Assembly (NCBI GenBank): GCA_016934325.1
Contig: JAFGSV010000031.1
Span: forward strand, 1 to 36,056
Origin: Candidatus Aenigmatarchaeota archaeon
Lineage (GTDB): Archaea; Aenigmatarchaeota; Aenigmatarchaeia; QMZP01; JAFGSV01
Length of the DNA stretch: 36,056 nucleotides
Direction of reading: 5' to 3'
Numbering within the stretch: the first letter of the stretch is position 1; each line of letters opens with the position of its first letter. This document shows, piece after piece, positions 1-7,521 of this stretch. The notes under the pieces were generated by a model, which was given only the letters and a program-made list of their open reading frames with translations, was not told the DNA's origin and made no database searches. Position numbers and translations under genes: made by a program.

Positions 1-237
1 ACTATTTATTATATCTTTTTTTATTTTGGCAAATGGCAGGGCACCTTTTTTAACAGTTTTGGCTTTTCCACATTGGCAATACACACAATTAAAAGTGCAT
101 ACTTTATCTTGTGGAGCAAAAAGATTAATCCCCAAAGACCGCCCAAGTCTTCTTGAGGCAACAGGACCATAAATAATAGGTGTTAGTAATATTTGCTGTT
201 GTGATTCATCGCATTGTGTTGTTATTTTTCGCGTCAT
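1..237 (-). CDS. Radical SAM Fe-S protein, N-terminal part (runs off the window)
   Basis: Reading the reverse strand from ATG at 237 gives 79 open codons to the window edge. Residues 23-37 read [15 protein letters not shown], followed by a Cys triad at 47, 51 and 54 (CxxxCxxC, context [10 protein letters not shown]) that would ligate a 4Fe-4S cluster. The '[12 protein letters not shown]' lead-in is typical of a widespread uncharacterised archaeal and bacterial radical SAM family. The substrate cannot be told from this fragment. It is AT-rich like its neighbours. If the element at 299-388 is an integron attC site, this gene would be the next cassette. The family call is firm; the function is unknown. 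Confidence 0.85.
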   Translation of the reverse strand, partial: MTRKITTQCDESQQQILLTPIIYGPVASRRLGRSLGINLFAPQDKVCTFNCVYCQCGKAKTVKKGALPFAKIKKDIINS

Positions 238-298
238 AAGTATAAGTTATTCAATGGATTTGATAAATCTTTCGATTAAGCGAGCCCGAGAAAATTAC

Positions 299-388
299 GC
301 CTAACATCAGGATTATGAGAAGTCGTGCGTAGCACGATTTGGGTGAAGAAGTCTGCAAGACTTCGTAACCTCATAATCCTTGTTATAT
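299..388 (-). other. Integron attC-like folded element
   Basis: On the minus strand, directly downstream of the hydrolase gene, the element opens with ATATAAC (one mismatch to the attC R'' consensus RYYYAAC) and ends with GTTAGGC (perfect R' consensus GTTRRRY). The ends pair: TAACA with TGTTA, then a 2-nt bulge on one side, then a perfect 11-bp stem (309-319 with 370-380). Inside are two hairpins, TCGTGC/GCACGA (323-328/332-337) and GAAGTC/GACTTC (348-353/359-364). Size (90 bp), orientation after a gene and one-sided bulge fit attC. It could instead be a MITE relic or a structured RNA. Only one copy is visible. Confidence 0.5.
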
Positions 389-452
389 TCCCCGAAGGGC
401 TGAAATTTAGTGCAACGTTCTGAAGGGAAATTTCAGAGTTTGATTTTTTGGC
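380..452. repeat. Left copy of a split inverted repeat flanking the hydrolase gene
   Basis: TTGTTATATTC (380-390) and TTTGATTTTTTGGC (439-452) recur as perfect reverse complements at 1056-1066 and 1040-1053. On the right the two blocks are 2 bp apart. On the left they are separated by 48 bp that hold the stem-loop at 400-436. Confidence 0.6.
400..436 (-). terminator. Stem-loop at the 3' end of the hydrolase gene
   Basis: Perfect 9-bp inverted repeat CTGAAATTT (400-408) and AAATTTCAG (428-436). A small CCC-GAA-GGG hairpin (391-399) abuts it on the far side. The hydrolase stop codon (433-435) lies inside one arm. It may stabilise or end the hydrolase mRNA. It could also be an insert, because the same flanking motifs occur without it at 1040-1066. 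Confidence 0.4.
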
Positions 453-993
453 GTTCAATAAACTTTTCAACTACTGTAATTATCTCAGGAAATTCTGTTT
501 TATTTACATCAGCTCCAAAATGTCCCTCATTAGCATATTCGTGATACTCGGGTTCAAGTTTGTCTTTAATAAATACTGCTTCAGAAATTGGGATATAAGG
601 GTCATTCCTCGAGGCAAATAACACAATCTTTTCGGCGTTGTTTTTTATCTTTTCCCATTCCCACGGATTATCAAAATATCCACTTTTTTTCTCGTGTTCA
701 TCGCCCAAATCCGTATAACAAACGCTAACTAGAATTGCGAGTTTACATTTATTTTCTTCAAGATATCTCAAAATCGCGACTGCACCAGAGGAATGACCTA
801 TTAAAATTGCATCTTCAGTAGATAATTTTTCCTTGATAAACGGAAGCCAATATTCTTTTCTTGCCAAATCAGGGTCGGGCATATTTTCTGCAATTACATC
901 TAATCCCAATTTCTGAAGCCCATCTTTGACATTTTGGAACCAATTTTCCGTAATGTCTGTGTTGCCATTCCCTGGAATAATTATTGCTCTCAT
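433..993 (-). CDS. RBBP9/YdeN-type serine hydrolase (alpha/beta fold)
   Basis: A 186-residue protein, the usual size for the RBBP9/YdeN (DUF1234-like) hydrolases. The start MRAIIIPGNGNT is the typical beta-1 and oxyanion-loop region. The nucleophile elbow GHSSG puts Ser68 at the active site; Asp131 (SRNDPYIP) and His158 (GHFG) complete the triad. These proteins are small cytosolic carboxylic-ester hydrolases whose natural substrates are mostly unknown. The gene is AT-rich, stands alone, and is transcribed away from the tyrosine recombinase. Inverted and direct short repeats bracket it, and an attC-like fold follows it, so it may be a mobile single-gene cassette. Confidence 0.85.
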   Translation of the reverse strand: MRAIIIPGNGNTDITENWFQNVKDGLQKLGLDVIAENMPDPDLARKEYWLPFIKEKLSTEDAILIGHSSGAVAILRYLEENKCKLAILVSVCYTDLGDEHEKKSGYFDNPWEWEKIKNNAEKIVLFASRNDPYIPISEAVFIKDKLEPEYHEYANEGHFGADVNKTEFPEIITVVEKFIERQKIKL

Positions 994-1039
994 AATATTG
1001 ATATGTTTGATATAACTAAATAAAGTTTATGTTTTCAAA

Positions 1040-1066
1040 GCCAAAAAATCAAATTGAATATAACAA
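1040..1066. repeat. Right copy of the inverted repeat flanking the hydrolase gene
   Basis: GCCAAAAAATCAAA (1040-1053), 2 bp, then GAATATAACAA (1056-1066): exact reverse complements of blocks at 439-452 and 380-390. The copy lies in the intergenic region between the divergent hydrolase and recombinase genes, next to the recombinase-site candidate at 1067-1097. Confidence 0.6.
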
Positions 1067-1097
1067 CTATTAAGCGAGATAAATGTTCGCTTAATAG
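1067..1097. repeat. Candidate recombinase core site or operator (11-bp arms, 9-bp spacer)
   Basis: Perfect inverted repeat: CTATTAAGCGA (1067-1077), 9-nt spacer, TCGCTTAATAG (1087-1097), placed about 50 bp upstream of the tyrosine recombinase start. The 11-bp arms match the geometry of tyrosine-recombinase core sites; the 9-bp spacer is a little long. ATTAAGCGAG (1069-1078) recurs as a direct repeat at 275-284, so the two copies bracket the hydrolase and the attC-like element. An autoregulatory operator is the main alternative. Confidence 0.5.
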
Positions 1098-1144
1098 GTC
1101 AAATTTGGATAAAAAACGAGATTTTATAAACTTGTTCCCCAATA

Positions 1145-1963
1145 ATGAATTATATGGCAGGAGATAGCAAAATATATTCTCCAGAAGAGAGGTATAAACT
1201 GATCGGGAAGCTTATCGAAGAAATAAAACTCAGAAGATATTCCTTTCAAACCGGAAAATCTTATATCTCAATAATAAAAGACTTTCTTGCTTCAGGAAAA
1301 ACGCCGAGAGAGTTTCTCCTCCTTTACACAACAAAAAGCAAATCTACAATGAGATCAGCATATTTTGCATTGAAATTCTTTCATGAAAACGTTCTGAATG
1401 CTAAATTTGAAGAGAAAGTGCCACTAGCCAGAAAATCCCTAAAATTGCCTTTAGTTTTAAGCAAGGATGAAGTAATCAAGATGGTCGATTCCAAAGATAA
1501 TTTGAAGCATAAGCTAGTTATAATGTTTCTCTATTATGCTGGATTGAGATTAGATGAAGTAAGAAATATCTCATGGCCAGATATTGATCTTGATAGAGAA
1601 ATTATTCATCTCAAAACGGCGAAGGGTGACAAGGAAAGGGTTGTATTTCTCCATAAAAAGTTAATAGAAACATTGAGAATGCTCGGCATGAAAGAGGCAG
1701 GTCCAATATTAATTTCTCAAAGAGATGAAAAATATAACAAAAGGACAATACAACAGATTATAAAATCTGCTTCTAAAAAAGCGGGAATCAAAAAGAACGT
1801 AACACCTCACACTTTAAGACATAGTTTTGCTACACACCTTCTAGAATCTGGTGCAGATATAAGATACATCCAACAATTATTAGGTCATAAAGATTTGAAA
1901 ACCACACAGATTTACACTCATGTAGCAAATAAGGACATAAAGAAACTCGCAAATTTGCTTTAG
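1145..1963 (+). CDS. Tyrosine recombinase (XerC/XerD/phage integrase family)
   Basis: The protein has 272 residues: an N-terminal SAM-like core-binding domain (about 15-90) and a catalytic domain (about 100-272). All catalytic residues are visible: Arg135 (AGLRLDEV), Lys160 (TAKGDKERV), His222 and Arg225 (HTLRH), His248 (LLGHKD) and Tyr257 (QIYTHV). The length fits the compact archaeal Xer-like enzymes. The extra helix-bearing insert that marks integron integrases, before the HTLRH box, is not seen. A TATA-like TTTATAAA (1123-1130) centred about 27 bp before codon 4 suggests a leaderless start at ATG 1154 rather than 1145. It probably acts on the inverted repeat just upstream and mobilises this AT-rich block. 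Confidence 0.93.
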   Translation: MNYMAGDSKIYSPEERYKLIGKLIEEIKLRRYSFQTGKSYISIIKDFLASGKTPREFLLLYTTKSKSTMRSAYFALKFFHENVLNAKFEEKVPLARKSLKLPLVLSKDEVIKMVDSKDNLKHKLVIMFLYYAGLRLDEVRNISWPDIDLDREIIHLKTAKGDKERVVFLHKKLIETLRMLGMKEAGPILISQRDEKYNKRTIQQIIKSASKKAGIKKNVTPHTLRHSFATHLLESGADIRYIQQLLGHKDLKTTQIYTHVANKDIKKLANLL

Positions 1964-1974
1964 ATTTCATTTTT

Positions 1975-1992
1975 GACACCAAAATAGGTGTC
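1975..1992 (+). terminator. Short stem-loop after the recombinase gene
   Basis: GACACC (1975-1980), 6-nt loop, GGTGTC (1987-1992), preceded by a T run (TTTTT). It lies 11 bp past the recombinase stop, at the point where base composition changes back to G+C-rich host sequence. It could be a terminator or one end of the AT-rich block. Confidence 0.35.
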
Positions 1993-2064
1993 GCTAACTT
2001 TACAGTTCAGTTGGCGGGAAATTATTTAATCCTTCATGCCATTCCCGTTATTGTATCGCCAATT

Positions 2065-2703
2065 TCATGGCATTTCCATGGGTATCCCGTATTTCCTGCA
2101 GACGGCGGCGGCATCCTCCCCGACGATCAGCGACACGCCGTCCAGGAACTCCCGGGGGAGGTCCGAGTCGGACATGGGCTCCTGGAAAAGCTTCATAACT
2201 TGCTGCAGGCCGAGCACGTCTTCATACGAGGATGACAATGCGTAATTGGTGCTTCTTTCGGCGAAGTAGCCGTGGTAGGGCCGGACGTGCCTTGTTATCT
2301 CCAGCCAGCTGTCGTATGCCTGGCTCTCCCTGAGCATTTGCTGGGTGATTTCTGGGGCTTGCAGCAGGCCGGTCGCGAACTGAGCGGCTCCGGAGGACGG
2401 AGAAGCCATATCAATATCCGGAGCGGGCTCAACGGTCTCGGCGACCGGGCGGAAAGGCAGTATCATTTTCGGATTGGGGAAGGTGAAGGCGCCGGAGCCC
2501 GCGTCGTTCCCCATGATGAACTCGTAGTCCGTCCCGTCCTCGCTCCTGGAATTCCCGTCGAAAACGGCCAGGAAGTTTACCGGCTGGACCTGGCCGCTGA
2601 ACTTTGGCGACGAGTATCTGAACATGCGGTGGCCCAGCGGGCAGTAGAATATCCTCTCATTGATCAAGGTCGTCCCGCAGGACAGCTGGCCCCAGTAAGA
2701 CAT
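2065..2703 (-). CDS. Unknown protein, 212 residues
   Basis: I do not recognise this family. There is no signal peptide or membrane segment. Residues 1-35 hold two cysteines, Cys9 and Cys21, and a GHRMF stretch, perhaps a degenerate metal site. The middle (about 85-110) is rich in Pro, Ala and Ser and reads as a linker. The C-terminal half is predicted helical (QQMLRESQAYDSWLEITRHV). Codon use is that of the host. The start at ATG 2703 is supported by a TATA-like AATAAATATA (reverse of 2725-2734) centred 26 bp upstream, giving a leaderless mRNA. It is transcribed on its own. Confidence 0.7.
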   Translation of the reverse strand: MSYWGQLSCGTTLINERIFYCPLGHRMFRYSSPKFSGQVQPVNFLAVFDGNSRSEDGTDYEFIMGNDAGSGAFTFPNPKMILPFRPVAETVEPAPDIDMASPSSGAAQFATGLLQAPEITQQMLRESQAYDSWLEITRHVRPYHGYFAERSTNYALSSSYEDVLGLQQVMKLFQEPMSDSDLPREFLDGVSLIVGEDAAAVCRKYGIPMEMP

Positions 2704-2724
2704 ATTCTGCTATTCGGACGGCAG

Positions 2725-2734
2725 TATATTTATT
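2725..2734 (-). promoter_or_regulatory. TATA box for the 2065-2703 gene
   Basis: On the minus strand AATAAATATA is centred 26 bp upstream of ATG 2703, so transcription should start at or next to the start codon. Confidence 0.6.
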
Positions 2735-2849
2735 GTTTTGCGGCGACGGTGGGAAATGTTGTTCCCCGATTCAGCGAAGTTGGACCGTTCTGGGGCAGCC
2801 GCCGGGATTGCTTCCCGGTCATACCCGGGAACGCCGGCATAGAAAAGCA

Positions 2850-3188
2850 TCACCGGAAAGAAGGGTATAGGCCTGCCCTCTGTAGCGCGTCGATGGTCTC
2901 TTTCCTGACGGCTTCCGCTTTATTTCCACAGTGCACCCTGAAGCTGTGGGTGTATTTACTCGCACCGGCGGGGGGACCCATCCATCCCAGGATGTACTCT
3001 GAACCGCCTTCGTCACAGCCCGTGACATTGGTCCCATCTCCGTAAATCGACCTGATTCCCACGCCGTGAAGGTATCTGTATGTTTTACGGATCGCGTCAA
3101 CGAAAAGTTCCATCGCAGTTATCGCATCCGACGAGCCCGAATTCATATCGAATCCTTCGTCCGTGCGGGCAATAATCACTTTACCCAT
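2850..3188 (-). CDS. Unknown small protein, 112 residues
   Basis: Unrecognised. It starts MGKVIIARTDEGFD and continues with a helix (AITAMELFVDAIRKTYRYL), a Gly-rich middle with SEYILGWMGPP, and a final strand-helix unit (FRVHCGNKAEAVRKETIDAL). The pattern suggests a small soluble alpha/beta fold. The start at ATG 3188 is chosen because a strong TATA box lies 27 bp upstream. Codon use is host-like. No neighbour suggests its role. Confidence 0.65.
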   Translation of the reverse strand: MGKVIIARTDEGFDMNSGSSDAITAMELFVDAIRKTYRYLHGVGIRSIYGDGTNVTGCDEGGSEYILGWMGPPAGASKYTHSFRVHCGNKAEAVRKETIDALQRAGLYPSFR

Positions 3189-3210
3189 AACTTAGAAACA
3201 ACACAGAAAA

Positions 3211-3222
3211 TTTTATATACCT
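3211..3222 (-). promoter_or_regulatory. TATA box for the 2850-3188 gene
   Basis: AGGTATATAAAA on the minus strand, centred about 27 bp from ATG 3188. It is one of the clearest TATA boxes in the window and fixes a leaderless start. Confidence 0.7.
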
Positions 3223-3246
3223 TTGCCCCCTGCCGCCCTATGCAAC

Positions 3247-5973
3247 CTAGCCGCCGACAAGCGTCCCGATCTGCTCCACGTACTGCTGGTAAAGCCCCAG
3301 ATCCCCGTCTGCGAGGGCCTGCTGGGCCTTGCCGTAGAGGTCGGCTATCTGTACCAGCTTCTCGGCATCTGTCCCGGTCGTTGGCGGCGACGGGATCCCT
3401 CCCGGGCCTGCGGGGGACGGGGCGGCTGAAGTGCCGAAGATGTCGTCCAGTGCCTCCGCCAGCGTCCTCTTCATGGTGACCCTGTCCCCGTATGCGACTA
3501 TGACCCTCTGCAGCTGCGGCAGAGTCCCCTTCTCCGTCGCCTCGAGGTACAGCGGCTCGACGTACAGGATGCTGTTCTCTATGGGTATCACGAGCGTGTT
3601 TCCCCTGACGACGCTCGAGCCTGCCTGGGACCACAGGGTTATGAGCTGGGATATGTCCGGGTCCTGGTCTATCCTGGCCTCGATCTGCATGGGCCCGTAT
3701 GTGAGCTGCTGCTTCGAGAACTGGAAGATGAGCAGCTTGCCGTAGTTGGGCGTATCGGCCCTGGCCGCCATCCATCCGATCAGGTTCTCCTTGCCCTTCG
3801 GGGTGAAGGGGGTCATCAGCACGAACTCCTCGTTCTCATCCCCGGGCAGCTTCATGATGATGTAATAGGACTGCATGGGCTGCCTCGACCCCCGGTATAT
3901 CTCGTCCGGGGTGACCCAGACGTCCTCCTTGTTGTAGAACACCATGGGGTCGTCCATGTGATATGTCGAGTATACGGCGGCCTGGATGTTGAATATGCCC
4001 TCGGGATACCTGATGTGCGCCTTCAGCCCGTCAGGCATGAGATCGAAATCCCTGAAGAGGTCCGGGAAGATGCGCTGGTACGTGCGTATTATCGGGTCCT
4101 CCTCGTCGACCACGTAGAACTTCACGTCCCCGTTGTACGCGTCTATGACCACCTTCACTGAGTTGCGTATGTAATTGAGAACGCGGTTGCCGATGCTCCT
4201 TGCCTGGACGGGCTCCGAGTACGGATACGTGCTGGTGGTCGTGTAGGCATCGATCATCCAGAAGAGCCTCCCGTCCGCGGTCACGAGGTAGGGATCGGGG
4301 TCGTATGAAAGGAAAGGCGCGATCATGGGCGCCCTCTCGGCGATGTTCCTGTACATGAGCAGCCTGCTGTCGGGGGTCAGCGATCCCGAGACCAGCAGCT
4401 CGACCGAGCTGAACTTGGCCGCGTAGACGAGCTTCCTCAGCGAATCGGACAGGGGAACTCCTCCCGTGCCCCCGTAGCTCGTGTAGATGTTGACGTCCCC
4501 CGAGGGGTAATCGAACTCCTCCGTGCTGGTCCCCGTAATCACGTAATCGTTCGTAAGCTCCCCGAAGTATATCCTGTCCTGTTCGACATCTATGTAGCCG
4601 GACGTGGGAGGGATGTCCTTCATGTAGAAGATGGGCAGGCCCTCGCTTGACACCTGGTCGACGGGATTCATCACCGCCCCGTACCCGTGGGTGTATACGA
4701 GGTGCTCGTTGACCCACGTCTGCGCCTGGCCGGGCAGGTCCCTGGTGTTCATCTCCCTCGCCGACACCAGCACCTGCTTGTACATGCCGTCCAGCCTGTA
4801 CCTGTCGACATCGACGTCGTTGAACTCGTAATACGTCCTGAAGAGCTGCAGCTGGTTGTAGGTCTGCTGCAACGGCCTCCAGTCCCAGAGCCTTATGTTG
4901 CTTACGGTCGCGTCGTTATCCTTTATGTCAGCCGCCGTCAGCGTGTGGTTCCCCGAGAACATCATCGCCTGGGCGTTATCGAGCCCGTAAGCCAGGAGCG
5001 TGCTCTGGATGTTCCTTTCAAGGAAAGGCTTCTCGAGGTTGAACTCGTTCGGCTGGACCACGAGTCCCTGGACGATCCCCGCCGCCAAGAAGCCGATGAA
5101 CGCGATGATGACGAAAGCCGCTATGCCGTACACGATGAACCTCATCTTCCTTATCCGCATGTTGACGAGGAAAAGGATGGATATCAGCACTGTGATGGCC
5201 GACAGTATGGCCAGCAGGGGCATGCTCACGTTTATCTTAGTGTATCCAGCGCCGAAGACGGCGCCTCCGGGCGCTAGCAGCAGCCCGAACCTCGCTATCC
5301 AGAGCTCGGCCGCTATCACCAGGAATATGAGGAAGAGCATAACGCTCAGCAGGGGAATGAAGCGGTTCCACGAGCCCGACCATTTGACTTTCATGGATCC
5401 GGTTCCCGAGAATCCGAATGGGTTTATCTTCTCCTCGCTTTCGGCTTCCTTCATCTCGATCCTGAAGCCGCTCGAATGGATCACGAAGGTGACGGCGGCT
5501 ATGACCGCGGAGAATATGAAAAGCGTGAGCAGGTAGCCGAGGGCGAGGGAATAGAACGGGAGGTTGAATGCGTAGAATGATATGTCCATGCCGAACACGG
5601 GGTCCATCATGGAGAACTGCGTCGCGTTGAGATGCATGAGCACGGTCTCCCAGCTGTTAGCCATGCCGACGGCGATGAAGAGGCTTGCCAGGGCGGCTAT
5701 GGTGTTCATTATCCTAGTAGGGGCGACATGCCTGCCCTTCTTGCCCTTCCCCAGGGCCGCCCTCCTGGCGAGCATCACGCTGAAAAGGGAGACGGAGAAG
5801 AAAACGAGAAAGGAGATGACTCCAATGGCCACCGAAGTCAGCAGGACCTTCATGAAGACTGACTCGTAGCCGACCGAAATGAACCAGAACCAGTCGCCCA
5901 GTATTCCGAAAAGCATCGATGACACTATGAACAGGAAGACCAGCACACCGAAAACCAGCTGACCCATTCTCAT
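3247..5973 (-). CDS. UPF0182 family large membrane protein
   Basis: About 908 residues, the usual size of UPF0182 (COG1615) proteins. The N-terminal third has about seven hydrophobic segments (for example QLVFGVLVFLFIVSSMLF and FIVYGIAAFVIIAFIGFLAA). A large outward-facing domain follows with family-like stretches (RLWDWRPLQQTYNQLQLFRTY; VYTHGYGAVMNPV). The tail is Pro/Gly-rich and ends in a short helical unit. Function is unknown in all members. An ATG at 6000 is in frame, but ATG 5973 is chosen because GGTGAT (5977-5982) sits just upstream as a ribosome site and a TATA-like CATATTTAAT (reverse of 6003-6012) puts the transcript start near 5982. It is divergent from the CBS gene. Confidence 0.92.
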   Translation of the reverse strand: MRMGQLVFGVLVFLFIVSSMLFGILGDWFWFISVGYESVFMKVLLTSVAIGVISFLVFFSVSLFSVMLARRAALGKGKKGRHVAPTRIMNTIAALASLFIAVGMANSWETVLMHLNATQFSMMDPVFGMDISFYAFNLPFYSLALGYLLTLFIFSAVIAAVTFVIHSSGFRIEMKEAESEEKINPFGFSGTGSMKVKWSGSWNRFIPLLSVMLFLIFLVIAAELWIARFGLLLAPGGAVFGAGYTKINVSMPLLAILSAITVLISILFLVNMRIRKMRFIVYGIAAFVIIAFIGFLAAGIVQGLVVQPNEFNLEKPFLERNIQSTLLAYGLDNAQAMMFSGNHTLTAADIKDNDATVSNIRLWDWRPLQQTYNQLQLFRTYYEFNDVDVDRYRLDGMYKQVLVSAREMNTRDLPGQAQTWVNEHLVYTHGYGAVMNPVDQVSSEGLPIFYMKDIPPTSGYIDVEQDRIYFGELTNDYVITGTSTEEFDYPSGDVNIYTSYGGTGGVPLSDSLRKLVYAAKFSSVELLVSGSLTPDSRLLMYRNIAERAPMIAPFLSYDPDPYLVTADGRLFWMIDAYTTTSTYPYSEPVQARSIGNRVLNYIRNSVKVVIDAYNGDVKFYVVDEEDPIIRTYQRIFPDLFRDFDLMPDGLKAHIRYPEGIFNIQAAVYSTYHMDDPMVFYNKEDVWVTPDEIYRGSRQPMQSYYIIMKLPGDENEEFVLMTPFTPKGKENLIGWMAARADTPNYGKLLIFQFSKQQLTYGPMQIEARIDQDPDISQLITLWSQAGSSVVRGNTLVIPIENSILYVEPLYLEATEKGTLPQLQRVIVAYGDRVTMKRTLAEALDDIFGTSAAPSPAGPGGIPSPPTTGTDAEKLVQIADLYGKAQQALADGDLGLYQQYVEQIGTLVGG

Positions 5974-6043
5974 ACAATCACCTATATGCATTGGACGCAT
6001 GAATTAAATATGTTTGTATCTTTTGTGCGGTTTGGTGGTATAT

Positions 6044-6066
6044 ACACGCAAACTTAACACGCAAAC
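6044..6066. repeat. Tandem ACACGCAAAC pair between divergent promoters
   Basis: ACACGCAAAC occurs at 6044-6053 and 6057-6066 (13-bp period), between the UPF0182 and CBS start regions. Such a pair could bind a regulator of one or both genes; nothing in the window identifies it. Confidence 0.35.
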
Positions 6067-6134
6067 ATGGACCGCTGAAAAATATTTAAATTGCTTTTCC
6101 ATTTAATTAAAATGGGCTTCTTGTTTTCGAAGAG

Positions 6135-6530
6135 GTGGCTCGATTGACTTGCTTTCTGAAGGATGAGATGAACAGGGATGTGACTTTGGTGAATCCCGAC
6201 AAGTCTGTGAGGTACGCCGGCCAGATCCTGAAGGCCGTCGGGATAGGATGCATGCTGGTTATCGACAAGGGCAAGGTCGTCGGCATCCTGACGGAAAGGG
6301 ACATTACCCAGAAGGTGGTCGCCGACGGCCTCGACCCGGAGAAGACGCGGGTGAGGGACATCATGTCCAAGAACATCATCTCGCTGAGCAAGGACGATAC
6401 CATAGATGACGCGGTGGACCTGATGGAGCAGAAGGGGATAAAGAAGCTGCCCATCATGGAGAATGGCAAGATACTGGGCATCGTGACCATGACCGACCTG
6501 CTCAGGAAGCTCAGGGAACGGGAGAAGTGA
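6135..6530 (+). CDS. Tandem CBS-domain protein
   Basis: A small cytosolic protein made of two CBS motifs (about residues 10-62 and 73-128), with repeat signatures GKVVGILTERDI and GKILGIVTMTDL. CBS pairs bind adenosyl ligands such as AMP or ATP and usually sense energy state; stand-alone pairs often regulate partners in trans. The N-terminus is uncertain. GTG 6135 is the longest, TTG 6144 has a ribosome-site-like GAGGTG 6 nt upstream, and ATG 6168 is also possible. AT-rich TATA candidates lie at about 6078-6108. Confidence 0.9.
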   Translation: MARLTCFLKDEMNRDVTLVNPDKSVRYAGQILKAVGIGCMLVIDKGKVVGILTERDITQKVVADGLDPEKTRVRDIMSKNIISLSKDDTIDDAVDLMEQKGIKKLPIMENGKILGIVTMTDLLRKLREREK

Positions 6531-6563
6531 CTGTCAATGATCATCTGGTTCCCGGATTTCTAA

Positions 6564-7094
6564 TCAGCTTCCGAACCGCCCCGTCAGCTTCGTCTGGGCG
6601 AGCACGTGCCCATGCATCGCCTGCTCGACCTGCTCAAGCGTCGAGCCCGCCTCGAGGTCCAGCCTGGCGTCAAGCGCGTACAGCTTGAAGACGTACCTGT
6701 GGGTCCCGGACGGCGGGCACGGGCCCCCGTATGCGTTCCTGCCCCAGCCGTTCTTCCCCTGCACGGCGCCGGCGGGGACGCTGTCCTCGCCTATCCTCGT
6801 CGTCACGGGCATGTTGAACACGACCCAATGCACCCAGGTGCCCATGGGTGCGTCCGGGTCGTCCATGATCAGCACCAGGCTGCTCGCGTTTTCCGGGACG
6901 TTCGCTATACGCAGCTCAGGGTTGACGTCGTCCCCGCGGCAGGTATATTTCCCGGGTATCATCCCGTTGTCGCCGAAGGCCGGGCTCGACAAGCTCAGCT
7001 CTCCCATCTGCCTCACCTCCTTTGATATGCCGGCGCAGCCCGAAACGAACAGGACCGCGACAAGCACGATTGACATCATCATCGACGATCTCAT
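6564..7094 (-). CDS. YbhB/YbcL (PEBP) family lipoprotein
   Basis: Phosphatidylethanolamine-binding protein fold of the bacterial/archaeal YbhB/YbcL type, about 176 residues. Family motifs are LVLIMDDPDAPMGTWVHW (ligand-pocket DPD..H) and GPCPPSGTHRYVFKLYALD. The N-terminus is a lipoprotein signal: hydrophobic run SIVLVAVLFVSGC with the lipid-modified Cys in VSGC, so the protein should be anchored outside the membrane. The longest frame starts at TTG 7097, but ATG 7094 is better because TTTTTTAAACC (about 7112-7122, minus strand) is centred about 23 bp upstream. The ligand is unknown. Confidence 0.9.
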   Translation of the reverse strand: MRSSMMMSIVLVAVLFVSGCAGISKEVRQMGELSLSSPAFGDNGMIPGKYTCRGDDVNPELRIANVPENASSLVLIMDDPDAPMGTWVHWVVFNMPVTTRIGEDSVPAGAVQGKNGWGRNAYGGPCPPSGTHRYVFKLYALDARLDLEAGSTLEQVEQAMHGHVLAQTKLTGRFGS

Positions 7095-7177
7095 CAATCC
7101 AGAATTGGATTCCCGGTTTAAAAAACGCTGATATGCAACCTTTCATGGTGACATTTCGACCGGGGATGTGATCGTAT

Positions 7178-7189
7178 TAATATTATAAA
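7178..7189 (+). promoter_or_regulatory. TATA box for the 7211 gene
   Basis: TAATATTATAAA is centred about 26 bp before ATG 7211, giving a leaderless transcript. Confidence 0.65.
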
Positions 7190-7210
7190 GCTTACTGCCG
7201 CATTATCATC

Positions 7211-7453
7211 ATGGAATCCCACGTTTCCCACCGATTCAGACTCAACGGGCATACTGCTATCGTTAAGATATATTTCGATGTAGCGGATAATGGCACAAGA
7301 ACGTGGCCTCAGTATGATGTGAAGGTGGATGGCGAACTGGTTGGGGAAAGGAGATTGGTGCCTGTGCCCTGGAATGACGAGATGCTCATCAGGACGGCCA
7401 AGCAGGAATACAGGCACATATTCCATTCAGGTGATAATGAATCAGTTGCCTGA
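7211..7453 (+). CDS. Small unknown protein, 80 residues
   Basis: Unrecognised. It is a soluble, beta-rich small protein (HTAIVKIYFDVADNG; YDVKVDGELVGERRLVPV) ending in a helix. A TATA box at the standard distance supports the start. It precedes the SRAP gene by about 70 bp on the same strand, but that gene has its own TATA box, so the two need not be co-transcribed. Confidence 0.65.
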   Translation: MESHVSHRFRLNGHTAIVKIYFDVADNGTRTWPQYDVKVDGELVGERRLVPVPWNDEMLIRTAKQEYRHIFHSGDNESVA

Positions 7454-7492
7454 TTATGCCGAATACTGCTTCTCATCCCGTTTTGGCTTGCC

Positions 7493-7503
7493 CATTAAAA
7501 TAT
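7493..7503 (+). promoter_or_regulatory. TATA box fixing the SRAP start
   Basis: CATTAAAATAT is centred about 24 bp before ATG 7522. It matters because it supports the start whose second codon is Arg instead of the catalytic Cys. A stop codon at 7516-7518 also rules out a longer frame. Confidence 0.55.
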
Positions 7504-7521
7504 CGAAGCGAAAGATGAAGC

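Noticed and set aside
1145-1963. Calling the recombinase an integron integrase (IntI)
   Set aside because: The helix-bearing insert before the HTLRH box that marks IntI proteins is absent, and the length is that of Xer-like enzymes. The attC-like fold is therefore reported as a candidate only.
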